34,603 bases of DNA from Mesostigma viride. Its lineage: Eukaryota; Streptophyta; Mesostigmatophyceae; Mesostigmatales; Mesostigmataceae. The stretch covers positions 554,637-589,239 of the forward strand of contig RPFO01000189.1 of NCBI GenBank assembly GCA_009746045.1, written 5' to 3'. How positions within the stretch are numbered: position 1 is the first letter of the stretch; each line of letters begins with the position of its first letter. This document shows, piece after piece, positions 12,601 through 21,796 of this stretch. The notes under the pieces were generated by a model. It did not search any database. It saw only the letters and a list, made by a program, of their open reading frames with translations, and was not told the origin of the DNA. The translations under genes were made by a program, and so were the position numbers.

Positions 12601-15600
12601 TTAATGCTGTCACTGCCTGCCAAAGCTAAAGCTCAGTAGTGACTGTCATTAGCAGCATCTAAATTTGAAGCATGGCAGGATGACCAACGCTGCCATGTAT
12701 CCCTGGTGCAGGAGTTATTCGCCGTCAGTATAAGTCTAACCAGAATAACCCAATGCTATCGCAGATAGTAATATATTCCCAGAACTGCCCAAATCTCGTT
12801 AACTTCTGTCACCCACCCACCTTGTGCATGCTGCTTTGCTGCTAAATGGCCGACGTCCCCGAAGACCTCAAGGGGCCAACTAAGGAAGCGGGTGATGTGA
12901 ATTCCAGCAGTCATGAATCACGTCGAGACCGTTATTGCATGGCTCGCCAGTCGCTGGCCGGATCCAGCTTGCCAAACCTGACGTGCCCGGACACGTGGCG
13001 CGACCCCGACACCAATGAGGTGCTTCGAGAGTGGTCGCCTGACGACCACAAGCCAACGGGATGCTTCCCGGCTTCAGGGGGGCCTGCGTGTTGCCCTGCT
13101 TTTGCAGGCGAGAGCCGCGTCACCAAGGGACACCTGGCAGCATCCTACACGCTTCTAGTGCTTCTCAAACAGGTGCGTCTATTCTCTAATCTCTTAATTA
13201 AATGCATGAACACGCAGTTGCTGGCCAACTTGTTTTCTGAGATGGCTAGCCCATAATCCTGCCAGAAACCACATAGCACCCAGTCAAAGAGTAATAGATT
13301 GCTGGCTGGCAATGCTCAACATGTCAACTTTAATGGCTGTAAAGGCAAGTCAGCTTTAATGGCTCTAAAGGCAGTTTTGCTATACTTAGCCCTGATGCTC
13401 CCGACTTGCAGCCGTCTGTGGTGCCGCATGCAAGACTGGGTGGCACCACATGCTCTTCGTGCAACATGGCTTGCCCCAGATCGAGCTCACCAAGGGCCTG
13501 CTTTTTAATGTGCATCTGTGTACATACAAATTACTGTCAGTTTAGTCATTGCCATGCTGTGTTGTGGCAAGGATGCATCAATCTGCATTCTAAGCCAGCT
13601 AGTGCGGTTGCCAATCAGGCCTAGCGAGACTGACTTGGGCTCGTCCTTTGGTACTTCCTGTCTATGTCCTACTTCTTCCCTTTCTATTGCCCAATCTGCC
13701 AAATGGTTCCAGCTGTCATTCGCGTCACTTGCTGGCATCTCGTCGCGCCACCTCGGCTTGACCCATCTGGGATGGTTCCAGGTATTGCTTTTTGGTGTGA
13801 CTGTTCGGTTATGGTAGGCATACATACTCTAGTTCTCGGTCTGTCCCGTGCATCCTTCACAAGAGTTTACAAGTTGCAGCCATAATGGATATATATTCAT
13901 TGAGAATGATAGATTACGGAGGTGAGATAGGCATGGAATGGATATATATTGGGTGTACACTACACTGATATATTGATGAAAGACAAGATCTAGTTTGGGA
14001 CAAGTGTTGTTAGCTGGCTGTTTGGGTTTTGGGAAAAGTTTGTGGGTAGTAACTTTGAAGGCACACCGCATGCAGCTTCCCAGCTTCATAATGTCAATGC
14101 CGCAGCCAGAGCAGGACAGAAATCTGGAGAATCCAGACAATGGTAGCTTGAGCCTGCCATTATCTTATCCGCATTTGTCTAATTGTTCAGGATGATAGAG
14201 ATGAATGGAGTTCGGTAGCCTGGTACGGTAAACGTATGGCTGGCTAGCGTTAAGCATGAGGCATAGACGGTTTAGCGAAAAAGCAACATCGCGTGATCAG
14301 TGCGTTTGTTTCGAACGGCCAGGAGTGTCCAGTTGTAAACACCACTGCTGCGATCACTCTTCCGCCATCTGTTGTACGAGGAATAGCCGAAATAGAAATA
14401 AGTACCCTCCGTTTACCACGAGGAATCACCCTCAATGGAGCTACCATCAAGAGGTCATGTCAGTCATTGCGTTAGCCAGGCCATGCTTCTGAACGTCCAA
14501 AAGAACTCGACCACACAATGCAAATGCATGCATACATCGTCTCGTGTTGCAACGGGCGGTGTGAGCCAATAGGCCACGGTACAGAAAGCGCTGCCAGGAA
14601 ATGCCACGTGGCATAATATGGTCCTTGTTGCATTGATGTCTCGCCCGCAGTCCTATGCCATTATCATACCACTGACAATGCCTGGTTTATTACCAACAAG
14701 GCAGGCACACCCTTGTCCCTTGCCACTCCTCTCGTGCCTGTTGCGCCATAAGAGAGCTCGGGGCGCTTTGGGGGATCCCCTTTGGGGTCGGCTGTCGGGA
14801 AGGGAGCGAAGTTGAACAGGAGTCCTTGGATTTTTTCTCATGGTCCATGCTAGAGGCATGTTGGCTGGTCAACGGCACTATTAGCCCTATAAACCCTAGA
14901 TTGATGTATTCCCTAAATTGAAACAGTTCCCCTTCTCGCCTGCTTGGATGTACCTCACTGCTGCCATCATGTGCGCTCTGACGCAGGTCATCCCCTTCAT
15001 CCTTTGGCTGTCCCTCCACCTGGGCTACCTGATCCTGGTTCAGGTATGCCGTTGTCACATGGGCTATTATGACTCGTGTTTATCTGATCCAGCTCTTTGT
15101 GTCGATTTCCACGTATGCGGCTGGCGTTCCTCTCCCCCCTCCCCCCGCCTCTCTGTTCCATCCCCTTCCCATCCTCCCTCCCCCCTCTCCCCCGCCCTAC
15201 AACCCTTTCCGCTCTTTTCCCCACCTGTCAGCACACCCACCGTTTGCCATGCTCATCTGACAAGCTGTCACCCACAGATGACCGATGTACATCATTCACT
15301 GCCATGTCGTAGACCTGCCATCAGCAACCTTAATCCCAACTCCAGCAGCACTACCTTGAATGTAGGTAACCGCCAGTCTCGCCGCTGTGTGGCCAAAGAA
15401 CAAAATTAACATGAGTAGTCCGTAGTCTACCCGACCTGTCGGGTAGTTTGACAAACGGTCGAATTTCGCGCCGCGCTGCAATAGCGCCGCGCCACTTGTG
15501 ACGGAGGAAAGTTGTCCGGTGGGTCCGGGAACACTTAGGGACGATGGTGATGCATAGGTTTGGGGGTTATATTCGCCATAGCCTGGTAATTACAACGTGC

Positions 15601-18600
15601 ACTCAGAATGTATCACGTGGCTTTAGCGGGAAAATTTCAGTCGCGCCCGCGCACAATGAGATACGGCTGCCAACGTGCCGTTATCAGGAAAGTTTTGCGT
15701 CTCGCGGGTTGAAACAGTTGAGAATGTTGCTCAGAATGGTGATGCGTGATTTTTGTAGGTCAGGCATGGCCAGATTTTAAGGTTTGGGAAAATACAGGTG
15801 GAAAACACTGCCTTCTTGGTCATCAGTGCCAGATGAGTCGTAGCTTACCATCTTTCGATTTTCTCCTTATGGCCGGGTAGTCTGCGCCAGCCCGAGCGTC
15901 CAGTTACGATACGGCACATCCGCTGCAGCGTTTCCTGGGATTGCGGATGCGTTTATAGATCATCTTTGCACGGAATATCAACCTGGTAATAATGGCTGAT
16001 GTATGCATGATGCGGATATGGCGGCCTATGCCTGTATTTCATTAGTATGTGTGCGATATGAGGGTCCGAGGCAGAATCCGGAAAGGTCGTGATCAAGCCA
16101 GGTACGGCAACGTATTTGCGTGTTGTTTGCAACCGAATACGTCTTCCACCATGCATTATATTTCACGAGTCTATGTATTAGTGCACCGCACAGCAAGCTT
16201 CCGTACCTGCTTAAGTGGTATTAGCCCTGAAAGTTCCCAGTTTGTGGCATGTCTTTGGAGTGTATCATTCCGTTAGTGCAGGTAGGCAACGTGTTTGTTT
16301 TCCAGCACTTTGGGCAGCATTTTATGGCTTGTTATACTGCGTTGTTGTGTAGCATGTCATAGATAGCTGTTTACACGCGCGTAACCCACACACATATATG
16401 AGCACGTCATATAGGTCTATTGGGTTATCCGGTTGGTTTGACCCAGGGACACCCGGGGCCCATTGAACTATACCTAAGTAAGTTGTCCAATGTTGGTGTT
16501 GAGGTTCTCTGCCCTCCCTGGGAAGTTAGGGCGGGGTAGACTTTATTGGGGGAAAAAGATCGTCTTTAATTGGCCAACTGTAACTAGAGATGTCATCCAA
16601 ATGCCTTGATAAACCCACGGTATGGTTGCATATCCTGAAAGCCCTTGAAGCGTAGATGTGTTTAGCATCTTGGTTGAGGGTATTTGAAGTCGTGGTCTAT
16701 GAGTTATGATTTTTTCCATATATTAGGGGTATGAAAGTGTGAAAAATGGGTCAGCGGACTATGGGTTAAGGAAGCAATAGCAGCGTCAGCAGCGGCAATC
16801 ACAACCACGGACACAATATAAACACAGCCACAACTAGACAACCACTACCACAGTTACAACCACCATATCCACTACTGTCACCGCCAGCACCACCACACAA
16901 GGTGGTGCTGCTTTCATGCATGCCACAGAGTTCCTCCAATGTGCACACATCAGTCCTTGTAGTTACGAAATATGCAATTTAACCAGATCGAACTGTCGAC
17001 ACTACTAACACTATAACACATGGGGTCCACGCCACACTCTCCCCCCTCGTTTGCAGCCGTTCATATGGAAGGTGCCTAACGCGGTGGAATTGCTGGCAGT
17101 GTTGTGCGAGCTCACTGGCATGATGTGCTGTATAGCACTTCTGATTGTACCGTCGCTGATGGGCCTATTCAGCGTCATCCTCGCGTTGGTGATCGGAATC
17201 TTTGCGGCGGGCGCGCTGTTTGAGCTGTGAGTTGACCCACGTGACCCTGGCTGCATGGTGTAGCTTTTAAGTCCTTATGTTTATAGAATCAATTATCTAT
17301 TGGGTTCATATTTTGGGGTGTTAGGGTTAGTAGGGGTAGGGCCGGTTAAGACCAGGCTTAGGGCTCATGTAAGGGTGACCAGCGGGGAGCACTTAGTTGA
17401 TATGTGCATGCTGTGCCGGCTTGCTCCCTTGTACAGCTCTACGTGGCTACCTCTCTGCCATGCATGGGTGCCTGGCTCCGCACTACTTGATACAACTAGT
17501 AATAATGCATGCTGTACCCTCTACTGGATGAATGGATGTACGTGGGTCTTGTGTGCAGTCGATGGCGCATAAAGTACTTGATATTCTGTGCCATGCAGCT
17601 GTGGCTGGTGTAATAATGGGTTGGCATCCCTGTTCATTTGTGCCCTCACCCGCACTGTCCGCCAGGAGTTGACCATGCCGACCCAAGTTCAAGTGATAAG
17701 GAAATAATCACTACACTACTTCCGTTGGTGGGTCGCCGTTAATCCCTGCCTGTGTGCATCCCCACCACTGCGGCCATCCTTGTCCCCTTTATAAATCTCA
17801 ACCAGGCTCTACAGCACGCCCCCCATCATAAGGAGCTGCTGTCACACGGCCCGCGTCAAGCTGATGCAAGGCCTAGGGGGGCCCACCCAGGGGGGCGACA
17901 TGGCCCCTGCCAGCATGTCTTACTGGGCGTTCCACCCGATGTCTTCCCCCCCAAGCTCGGTGCGGATGATAAGGATCCCCAGCGAGACCTCCAAGCAGGT
18001 ACTGGGCAACCGGTCACTTCACGGCAGCCGAGCACCGTCCCTCACAAGGAGTGACTCGAGGAAGGCCGACCCCTCAAACCGGCCCAACCTGGCAGATAGC
18101 AGCACAAGCACAATGGCTCCAGCCCTGGCATTGAGGGAAATGACCCCCCTACACGTCATGGCAGTCTCCACGCCGGGCAAGGCGGCCTACTTCGTCAACA
18201 CGCAAGGTGCACTCATGCCCTTCCATTCCAATCGACTTCGAGCCCAGGGCATGCCGATCAGGAAAGCGTGGAGCGCGGGTGATTTGGCGGGCCAGGCCGC
18301 CCGCATGGACAATGGGGCAACGCCAGAGGACCGTTCCGCGCCCTTAGCTCGTGCACAAAGCCTAGGTCGAGAAGCCGCCAGGCGCATGGACAGGATGGAA
18401 CCTCCGGGAGCGCCGAGGGTCGGCGATAGCACGGTCCGCTGGGGGAGGGAAGCGAGGAATCCCAGCCCCAAAGGAAATATGAGTAAAAGTGTAGTCAGGC
18501 GTATTTCTGCAGACAGTGCTAGGTACGCCCCAGGTCCCTCCTCTGACATCTTCTCGCACCCTCCAGGCGCAAGCGCCCCCATGGGATGGATGGGAGGTCC

Positions 18601-19078
18601 TGGCCCCACCATTATCAGCGCCCGTCATGTCCGTGCATATGGTATGGTCCACGCCGGCCGTCGGAAAAGCCTCAGTTCCGTGAACATATCCCCCTCGCCG
18701 AGCTGCGTGAGCTTTGGGTCCTTGGCCCTTACGGAAGCCACCAGCAGTCTCACCTCTGCCCAGAGTTCGAATGACGCTGCTGGCAGCCGCACAAATCGGT
18801 TGCCGTTCCCGTCACTGCCCATAGAGATCCCTGGCAGCGTGAGCGGATCGGTCGACAGCGGCCAGGGGGCCTGCTTGCCAGCTGCCAGCCACACGAGCAT
18901 CGATTTGAGCCCCTCAGGGATCAGCCTGGCGTCCTCTCACAGTGGAAACTCCCCAGGGTCTGGCAGATGGTTGCTATCGCCCTCAGGTTTTCCAACTGAT
19001 GCAGAGAGAGGGGGTTCTGAGGGCGCCGCGGGCAGCGTTTCCCGGTGGTGGGGTGGGTGGGCAGCTCGCATGTTTTGA
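458..19078 (+). CDS. Multi-exon gene: Ig-like ectodomain plus multi-pass TRP/Flc-like membrane protein (5' partial)
   Basis: Sixteen exons chain with compatible phases and no stop: 458-687, 2273-2381, 2824-2971, 4201-4355, 5410-5495, 6017-6046, 6720-7016, 8416-8480, 9920-10143, 11102-11205, 11493-11707, 12204-12223, 13108-13172, 14927-15043, 17057-17226, 17806-19078. The sum is 1,102 residues without the missing N-terminus. Residues 1-214 read as Ig-like beta strands; the P2/P3 join reads PMIVDFVRPSVTVTSS, followed by IQFSEPVSGF, as in bacterial Big_12-type repeats. Residues about 215-680 hold seven or eight hydrophobic segments. GHLQFFQMMSRL, the LELLVLMLTYP segment and YGLLFEG resemble landmarks I recall from fungal Flc/TRP-like channels. 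Residues 680-1102 are a Ser/Pro/Gly-rich, probably cytoplasmic tail. A plasma-membrane or ciliary channel or receptor is inference only. One small exon may be missing between P13 and P14. Confidence 0.72.
688..2272 (+). other. Intron between P1 and P2 with a CT tract and a LINE fragment
   Basis: It holds a polypyrimidine/CT microsatellite-like tract (about 900-1010), a run of ten G near 1150, and on the minus strand the LINE ORF2 fragment at 1924-2165. No phase-compatible extra exon was found. Confidence 0.55.
1924..2165 (-). mobile_element. LINE ORF2 C-terminal fragment, minus strand
   Basis: The reverse strand reads FFKECCRLREDRLDLEG, then WSARTWTSYWRQRLSIA, and after a one-base frame change MADILLCRTRDDFAAQHDHYW to a stop at 1924. 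This matches the conserved tail I recall of algal and plant L1-type ORF2 (Trp-Ser-Ala-Arg-x-Trp...Trp-x-x-Arg-Leu-Ser). FF(K/H)ECC(R/Q)xREDRL recurs at 21,881-21,922. A TGTAA lies on the same strand near 1850 in AT-rich sequence, fitting an element 3' end. It is truncated at its 5' side and frameshifted, so it is a dead copy. Confidence 0.6.
2273..2381 (+). CDS. Exon P2: Ig-like strands
   Basis: Acceptor GGCTTCCAG before 2273; donor G|GTAGGT after 2381, phase 1. It reads VLTVPDSAMILHVVAGA and ends SEPFPMIV. Joining to P3 makes Asp, giving IVDFVRPSVTV, the usual linker form between Big-type repeats. Confidence 0.75.
2490..2630. repeat. AT-rich simple sequence
   Basis: About 140 bases of TATTA/TAGTA-type low-complexity sequence inside the P2-P3 intron, unlike the rest of the gene in composition. 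Confidence 0.6.
2824..2971 (+). CDS. Exon P3: Ig-like core (FSEPVSGF)
   Basis: Acceptor ATGCCAG; donor TG|GTATAG, phase 2. It reads SVTVTSSINGGLP, then FRIQFSEPVSGFSKDSVEV and RGG. The FSEPVxGF signature is the strongest Ig-like (Big_12-type) hallmark in the gene. Confidence 0.85.
3120..3289. mobile_element. Foldback MITE (170 bp)
   Basis: Two arms of about 68 bases (3120-3187 and 3220-3289) are near-perfect reverse complements, about 90% by eye. They start ATAAATAGTGA and end TCACTATTTAT, with a 32-base centre. It encodes nothing. The superfamily is not assigned; TTA-type flanks on both sides may be target-site duplication. Confidence 0.75.
4016..4140. repeat. Degenerate direct repeat, about 50-bp unit
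   Basis: GCATGCTA..ATGATA followed by AACTGAATCAACTAAC occurs at 4016-4056 and 4065-4106, with a partial third copy at 4116-4140. It lies just upstream of exon P4. Confidence 0.6.
4201..4355 (+). CDS. Exon P4: end of the Ig-like domain
   Basis: Acceptor GCGCACGCAG; donor G|GTGTGT, phase 1. It reads LASVNASVGTYEVIVRT, then LALSVKEGAALDKAYNPSSAS, the closing strands of a Big_12-type repeat (TY.V.V ... V..GAA.D...N..AS). The donor was chosen because the join to P5 gives an uninterrupted RRLVANAF; another phase-1 donor exists near 4413. Confidence 0.75.
4356..5409 (+). other. Intron between P4 and P5
   Basis: AT-rich at 4440-4560. No exon, repeat or element that I can support. Confidence 0.45.
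5410..5495 (+). CDS. Exon P5: first transmembrane segment
   Basis: Acceptor TCGAAAG; donor GTG|GTGCGT, the donor type also used after P7 and P13. It reads VANAFLQMLLVAIILVTLAR and then a Gly-rich turn, GGAGQGRLV. Phase 1 in and phase 0 out fit both neighbours. The acceptor is weak, so the start is uncertain. Confidence 0.55.
6017..6046 (+). CDS. Micro-exon P6 (30 nt): AFIGHLQFFQ
   Basis: Acceptor ATACGTGCAG and a consensus donor CAG|GTGAGT. Ten residues, phase 0 both sides. It joins directly to MMSRL of P7 to give GHLQFFQMMSRL, a motif reminiscent of the HFQ..(A/S)..G.L stretch of TRP-like/Flc proteins. A longer exon starting after 5936 is possible. Confidence 0.6.
6720..7016 (+). CDS. Exon P7: extracytoplasmic loop
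   Basis: Acceptor GCCCCGCAG; donor CAA|GTGCGT, 99 codons in phase 0. It reads MMSRLDIPLDSPVRQAL, then LAWVNHAWPQP, then a hydrophilic Pro/Gly/Ser stretch ending LAQLNNLVQ. The ATGATG at its start is not an initiator, because the acceptor and upstream exons continue the frame. Confidence 0.8.
7017..8415 (+). other. Intron between P7 and P8
   Basis: It contains the degenerate 12-bp tandem repeat at 7558-7653; otherwise no gene-like sequence. Confidence 0.5.
7558..7653. repeat. Degenerate 12-bp tandem repeat, 8 units
   Basis: Eight consecutive 12-mers follow the pattern (A/G)TGCC(T/G/C)(A/G)TCAT(T/C). Weaker versions continue upstream. The open frame over it (MPVTMPVIVPIIMPIMMPV) reflects the repeat and is probably not a protein. 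Confidence 0.6.
8416..8480 (+). CDS. Exon P8 (65 nt)
   Basis: Acceptor TTGCTTACAG; donor GAGGAG|GTGGGT. It reads EAHPPLPAFHQAVDDHVVHPR; phase 0 in and phase 2 out match P7 and P9. It is part of the hydrophilic loop before the second membrane segment. Confidence 0.65.
8481..9919 (+). other. Intron between P8 and P9
   Basis: Contains loosely repeated GCTAATCG(A/G)TG motifs (9290-9380) and two GGTGGTATT(A/G)CTTGA segments (about 9373 and 9532). No coding exon supported. Confidence 0.45.
9920..10143 (+). CDS. Exon P9: two transmembrane helices
   Basis: Acceptor CATTGTGCAG; consensus donor T|GTGAGT. It reads WSIVLLCLCLLAACLALRAF and, after a basic/aromatic loop, LELLVLMLTYPAMAHACMFY. These are two strongly hydrophobic helices separated by an Arg/Trp-rich loop, as expected of a channel-type core. 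Confidence 0.85.
10144..11101 (+). other. Intron between P9 and P10
   Basis: No repeat, element or additional exon that I can support. Confidence 0.45.
11102..11205 (+). CDS. Exon P10: transmembrane helix
   Basis: Acceptor GCTCGGTGCAG; donor TGG|GTACGC. The frame set by P9 reads GALVGACVGASYPLAFVAF then FLFAKILW. Two bases in and phase 0 out fit both neighbours. Confidence 0.82.
11392..11433 (+). pseudogene. Decayed partial copy of exon P11
   Basis: Reads QNHECRFWA-stop-RIYL, against QECQFRAERIYL at the start of P11 about 100 bases downstream. The DNA aligns almost base for base over about 42 bases, but a Glu codon has become TAG and no AG acceptor precedes it. It sits in the intron just ahead of P11. 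Confidence 0.7.
11493..11707 (+). CDS. Exon P11: cytoplasmic loop, Ser-rich
   Basis: Acceptor TTCTCGCTGCAG; donor CA|GTAAGT, phase 2. It reads NQECQFRAERIYLVDGSGQF, then a Ser/Asp-rich stretch, then KRPFLMEASWTDRNTARGRDY. Charged and polar, it lies between membrane segments; several Ser-rich patches could be phosphorylated. Confidence 0.82.
12204..12223 (+). CDS. Micro-exon P12 (20 nt): YGLLFE
   Basis: Acceptor CTTGTCCGCAG; donor GAAG|GTGAGG. One base completes Gln from P11 and one is left for Gly with P13, so the joined reading is LQYGLLFEGESRV. The aromatic-Gly-x-Leu-(F/Y)-Glu pattern is a landmark of TRP-like/Flc proteins. Phase on both sides supports it despite its size. Confidence 0.65.
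12222..12361. repeat. Perfect 70-bp tandem duplication over a splice donor
   Basis: 12222-12291 and 12292-12361 are identical base for base. The first copy begins at the AG|GTGAGG donor of micro-exon P12, so the intron carries a second intact donor 70 bases downstream. Identity suggests a very recent event or an assembly artefact. Confidence 0.9.
13108..13172 (+). CDS. Exon P13: start of a membrane helix
   Basis: Acceptor GCTTTTGCAG; donor CAG|GTGCGT. It reads ESRVTKGHLAASYTLLVLLKQ; two bases in and phase 0 out fit P12 and P14. The same frame is open upstream to 12846 (87 codons), but those bases precede the acceptor and do not fit the phase of P12. Confidence 0.7.
13173..14926 (+). other. 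Intron between P13 and P14
   Basis: A short exon could hide here: SYAIIIPLTMPG after an acceptor at 14,650 is hydrophobic, but its exit phase does not fit. Nothing else recognised. Confidence 0.4.
14927..15043 (+). CDS. Exon P14: transmembrane helices
   Basis: Acceptor TTGAAACAG; donor CAG|GTATGC, 39 codons in phase 0. It reads PAWMYLTAAIMCALTQ then FILWLSLHLGYLILVQ. A second usable acceptor inside the exon (before 14,987) would drop the first 20 codons. Confidence 0.75.
15044..17056 (+). other. Intron between P14 and P15, low-complexity rich
   Basis: A C/T-rich tract at 15,120-15,230; a perfect inverted repeat CTACCCGAC/GTCGGGTAG at 15,427-15,446; a CCA/CAA-rich tract at 16,780-16,900 ending in a 10-bp stem CAGCACCACC/GGTGGTGCTG (16,885-16,910, loop ACACAA). 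No exon or complete element seen. Confidence 0.5.
17057..17226 (+). CDS. Exon P15: last membrane segments
   Basis: Acceptor CTCGTTTGCAG; donor CT|GTGAGT. It reads PFIWKVPNAVELLAVLCELT, then CCIALLIVPSLMGLFSVILAL and VIGIFAAGALFEL: one or two long hydrophobic spans. P-(Y/F)...N.(V/L)E.L is the pattern expected ahead of the last helices in TRP-like proteins. Confidence 0.85.
17227..17805 (+). other. Intron between P15 and P16
   Basis: No repeat or exon recognised. The acceptor CAACCAG precedes 17,806. Confidence 0.5.
17806..19078 (+). CDS. Exon P16: terminal exon, long disordered tail
   Basis: It continues the phase of P15 (FELLYSTPPIIRSCC) and stays open for 424 codons to TGA at 19,076. After a basic juxtamembrane stretch (ARVKLMQGLGG) it is rich in Ser, Pro, Gly, Arg and Ala with no hydrophobic span, so probably a cytoplasmic disordered tail with many candidate phosphosites (SYWAFHPMSSPPSS). 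A different frame from 19,045 to 19,308 is also open and protein-like; a one-base error in the G-rich stretch near 19,050 would extend the C-terminus. Confidence 0.85.
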
Positions 19079-19763
19079 CTATGCGCGGTGCACATCAGGA
19101 CGCGGGTCCAGACGATCCCTTCAGTTCCCATGGGGCACGGCGCCCATTGCCTGACAAGGCCTGTGACCTTGTGAGGGCCCCTGATGCCTGCACAGTGCTG
19201 GATGATAGGCTAGCAGAGGATAGGGGAGGCTTCAGCAGGTTTTGCCGCGTCAGGCCAAGCTTGCCAGGTCAGCTGTCCTGGTGCAGAGCACAGCAGGCAT
19301 CCCCTTAACACGGGATTGGTCTGGAATTTAACCACCAAGCAGGTGGTGTGCCACCAAGCGCTTGAGACCCACCAGCTTGCATGTCTCTTGGGCTGTCGTA
19401 TCCCAGCCCCCTGAGTCTTGTCTTAGAGGGGAGGAGATCTATGAGGTCTATGGCAGATGGACATCACTATTTGCCTGTGAAACTGATTGCATGGGATTTT
19501 CAGTTTCTTCTTTTGTTACCTCATAGATCCCATTCTGTCCTGGTGACCTGTGCCTTCTTCATGGCAGACTTGCTGTGGTCACCTGACCGAGGGCCGAGAG
19601 ACATTTTCTGTCCTCCAGTTCTGGGCCTATGGTCTACATGACAATTGTGGTCAGAGTGCTTTGGTCAACAAGTTATGCTTCCACTAGAGACGTCTTCCTG
19701 CTGCAGTTTTCCTTCTTGGAGCCGATCCAATGGTTGACCTGCAATCCAGTATGTGGACTTGGA

Positions 19764-19862
19764 TGGAGAATCTGGAGTGGCCAGATTTGCATGGGGTGGA
19801 GAATCTGGAGTGGCCAGTTCTGGATGGGTTGGAGAATCTGGGGTGGCCAGATTATGGAGAGT
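19764..19862. repeat. 33-bp tandem repeat, 3 copies
   Basis: TGGAGAATCTGG(A/G)GTGGCC starts units at 19,764, 19,797 and 19,830; the period is a multiple of three, leaving an open frame (GESGVA repeats) with no sign of selection. Confidence 0.75.
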
Positions 19863-20760
19863 CAGTTTTTACTACGTGCTTGCACTGATCCAGTTGCGGG
19901 AGACCTTGTCTTGGATGCGTGGACTTGGTGCAGTCTACCTGCTTCTATGGATCCAGTTTGGGATGTGCAGATACATATGGCACAGCCTTTGCTGTTAGTG
20001 GGATAGGCAGAGAAAATCTGATATGATGCTTACTGTGATGGGCATGACGGATTCCATGAGTTCACGAGCCCTCTCAACACTGTGGTACCTTGTTCTCTGC
20101 TTATGTGTCTTTTGAGGTCATACTTGCCTTTCTTTAGACTGAGACACTTCCCGTTCCAGCAGATCCAGTTCCAGATCTGCTTCCAGTTGCTGCGCCGAGT
20201 TCCAGTTCCAGTTCCAGTCCTGTTTCCAGACAATTTCAGTCTTCAGCTTTAAGGCAGTTGTTCCTTTTACCTGCCTTGTTTGATACCAGTTGTGATGACA
20301 TGGTACTTGGATGGTACTAGGGTCTTTTCTCTGTCATGAGTTGCAGGATGAGCCCAGCACCATTTAGTCTTTTCTCTGGCTGGAGTCCCAGGAGAAGACA
20401 GTAGTTGATTTTGAGTTTCGGGTTTTGTTTTGTGTGATTTCTGTGTTTTTGAGTTTTGTGGTAGTGTGAGAACATCCTCCCCAGATAGGTTGTGTGTAAC
20501 GTGTTCAGGCTGTGAGCCTTGCCCATGAACTCAGTTCCCAAGGGGGTGGATGACGCTTTTGTGGTCGAGACTTCCTGGAGGGATTACTGGGTCATGTGGC
20601 CAGCCTGTGATTTGCAGACCATGTCCTTTGTCCATAGACTCAGATCCTTGCAGGGTCCATGATGCCATGTTGGCGGAGACTTGAGGCCTGTAGGGATGCT
20701 GGCAGTCATGAGACTGGTCTGTTTGGCAGAGCTGGTAGCTCTGTTCTTGGGGGGGCGGAA

Positions 20761-21117
20761 TGTAACAGTATTTTCTGACATCGTTTATGCTGTTACATCC
20801 AAGTGGACGCGAACTTGTAGTCCAGCGTTAGTGTAAATGGCTGAGTCCTTTGTACGGCCAAAGTGTAAGGATTCCCGGCCTGACTTGACTTTTTGGGACC
20901 TGTGCGCGGAGTGCCCTGTTGATGGTCCTTTGTGTTGGGCCCTGGACGGTACGGGACAGTACCTTGGAATCTATGAGTAATCTGACTGATGTCAGTTAGT
21001 ATCTTTGGGGGTTAAATAAAGCATTAGGTTAGGGGTGTAAAGCATATAGAGAGAGACAAGGCTGAGTGCGACAAGTTTGCCTCCTACTGTAACAAGCAAA
21101 AGTGATTTGTTGTTACA
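20761..21117 (+). mobile_element. Probable 3' LTR of a retrotransposon (about 357 bp)
   Basis: It starts TGTAACAG directly after a purine-rich tract (CTTGGGGGGGCGGAA), as a 3' LTR does after its polypurine tract, and ends TTGTTACA, giving TG...CA ends with short inverted termini. A TAAATAAAG and TGTAAAG lie near 21,015-21,035. No matching 5' LTR and no gag-pol frame are in the window, so 19.3-20.76 kb would be a decayed internal 3' end. Gypsy-type is a guess from the TGTAACA start. Confidence 0.4.
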
Positions 21118-21796
21118 TCCTTTGTTTTGTGAACGTTTGGCTTTTATTCGAGGTCTTTTGGATCAGTATTGAGAAAGGTATAAGGTTTTCTAGGACGGCG
21201 GTACTTGGAACTTGTACTTTGTAAACCGACTGTCAGAAGCCCTTATTGGTCGTGGCCTGATCCACGTGGGGTTAATTTGTTGGTCGGTACTACCAAGTCT
21301 TAAATGTTCCTTCGGGACTTCAGTACTTACTACCGATTCAGGATCTCATGTCTGGATTCTGCCAGGCTGTGTGTGGTGTTGTTCTGTTTCGTGTGTTTAG
21401 GATGGATACGAAGATCTCGTTTGAGATTCCATGATTTTGATTGGTTCCCTTCAGGCTCAGGTTGATGCAAGCTTGTCAAGCACGTCAATATCAAGGACGT
21501 GGGGTCGCCATTGTTGACACGTTGGTTTTGATCCATCATGGTATAATAAAGCTTGTCTTAATTGTTGTCCATCCTCAAGAGCCCTTTGATACTAGACTGC
21601 TTTCAGCTCCACAGAAGACGTCTAGGACGCAACTTGTCTTTGTGTCTATACAAGGGGTGTGGTTCCCTAAATCACGTGCTGTGGAATCTCCATCTCAACG
21701 TTGCCCGGATACTTGAAGATCTGTGACTCAAGAAGGCAACCCAGGTAAAGATCTTTCATATTTAGACTATGGATGATGTTGATGATCATTTTTAGC

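Noticed and set aside
12846-13107. 87-codon open stretch starting MADVPEDLKGPTKEAG
   Set aside because: Protein-like, but it precedes the acceptor that fits the phase of P12, and an exon starting here would not join in frame. Kept as a possible retained-intron sequence.
15069-15260. Pro-rich plus-strand frames over the C/T tract
   Set aside because: Low-complexity intron sequence after the P14 donor.
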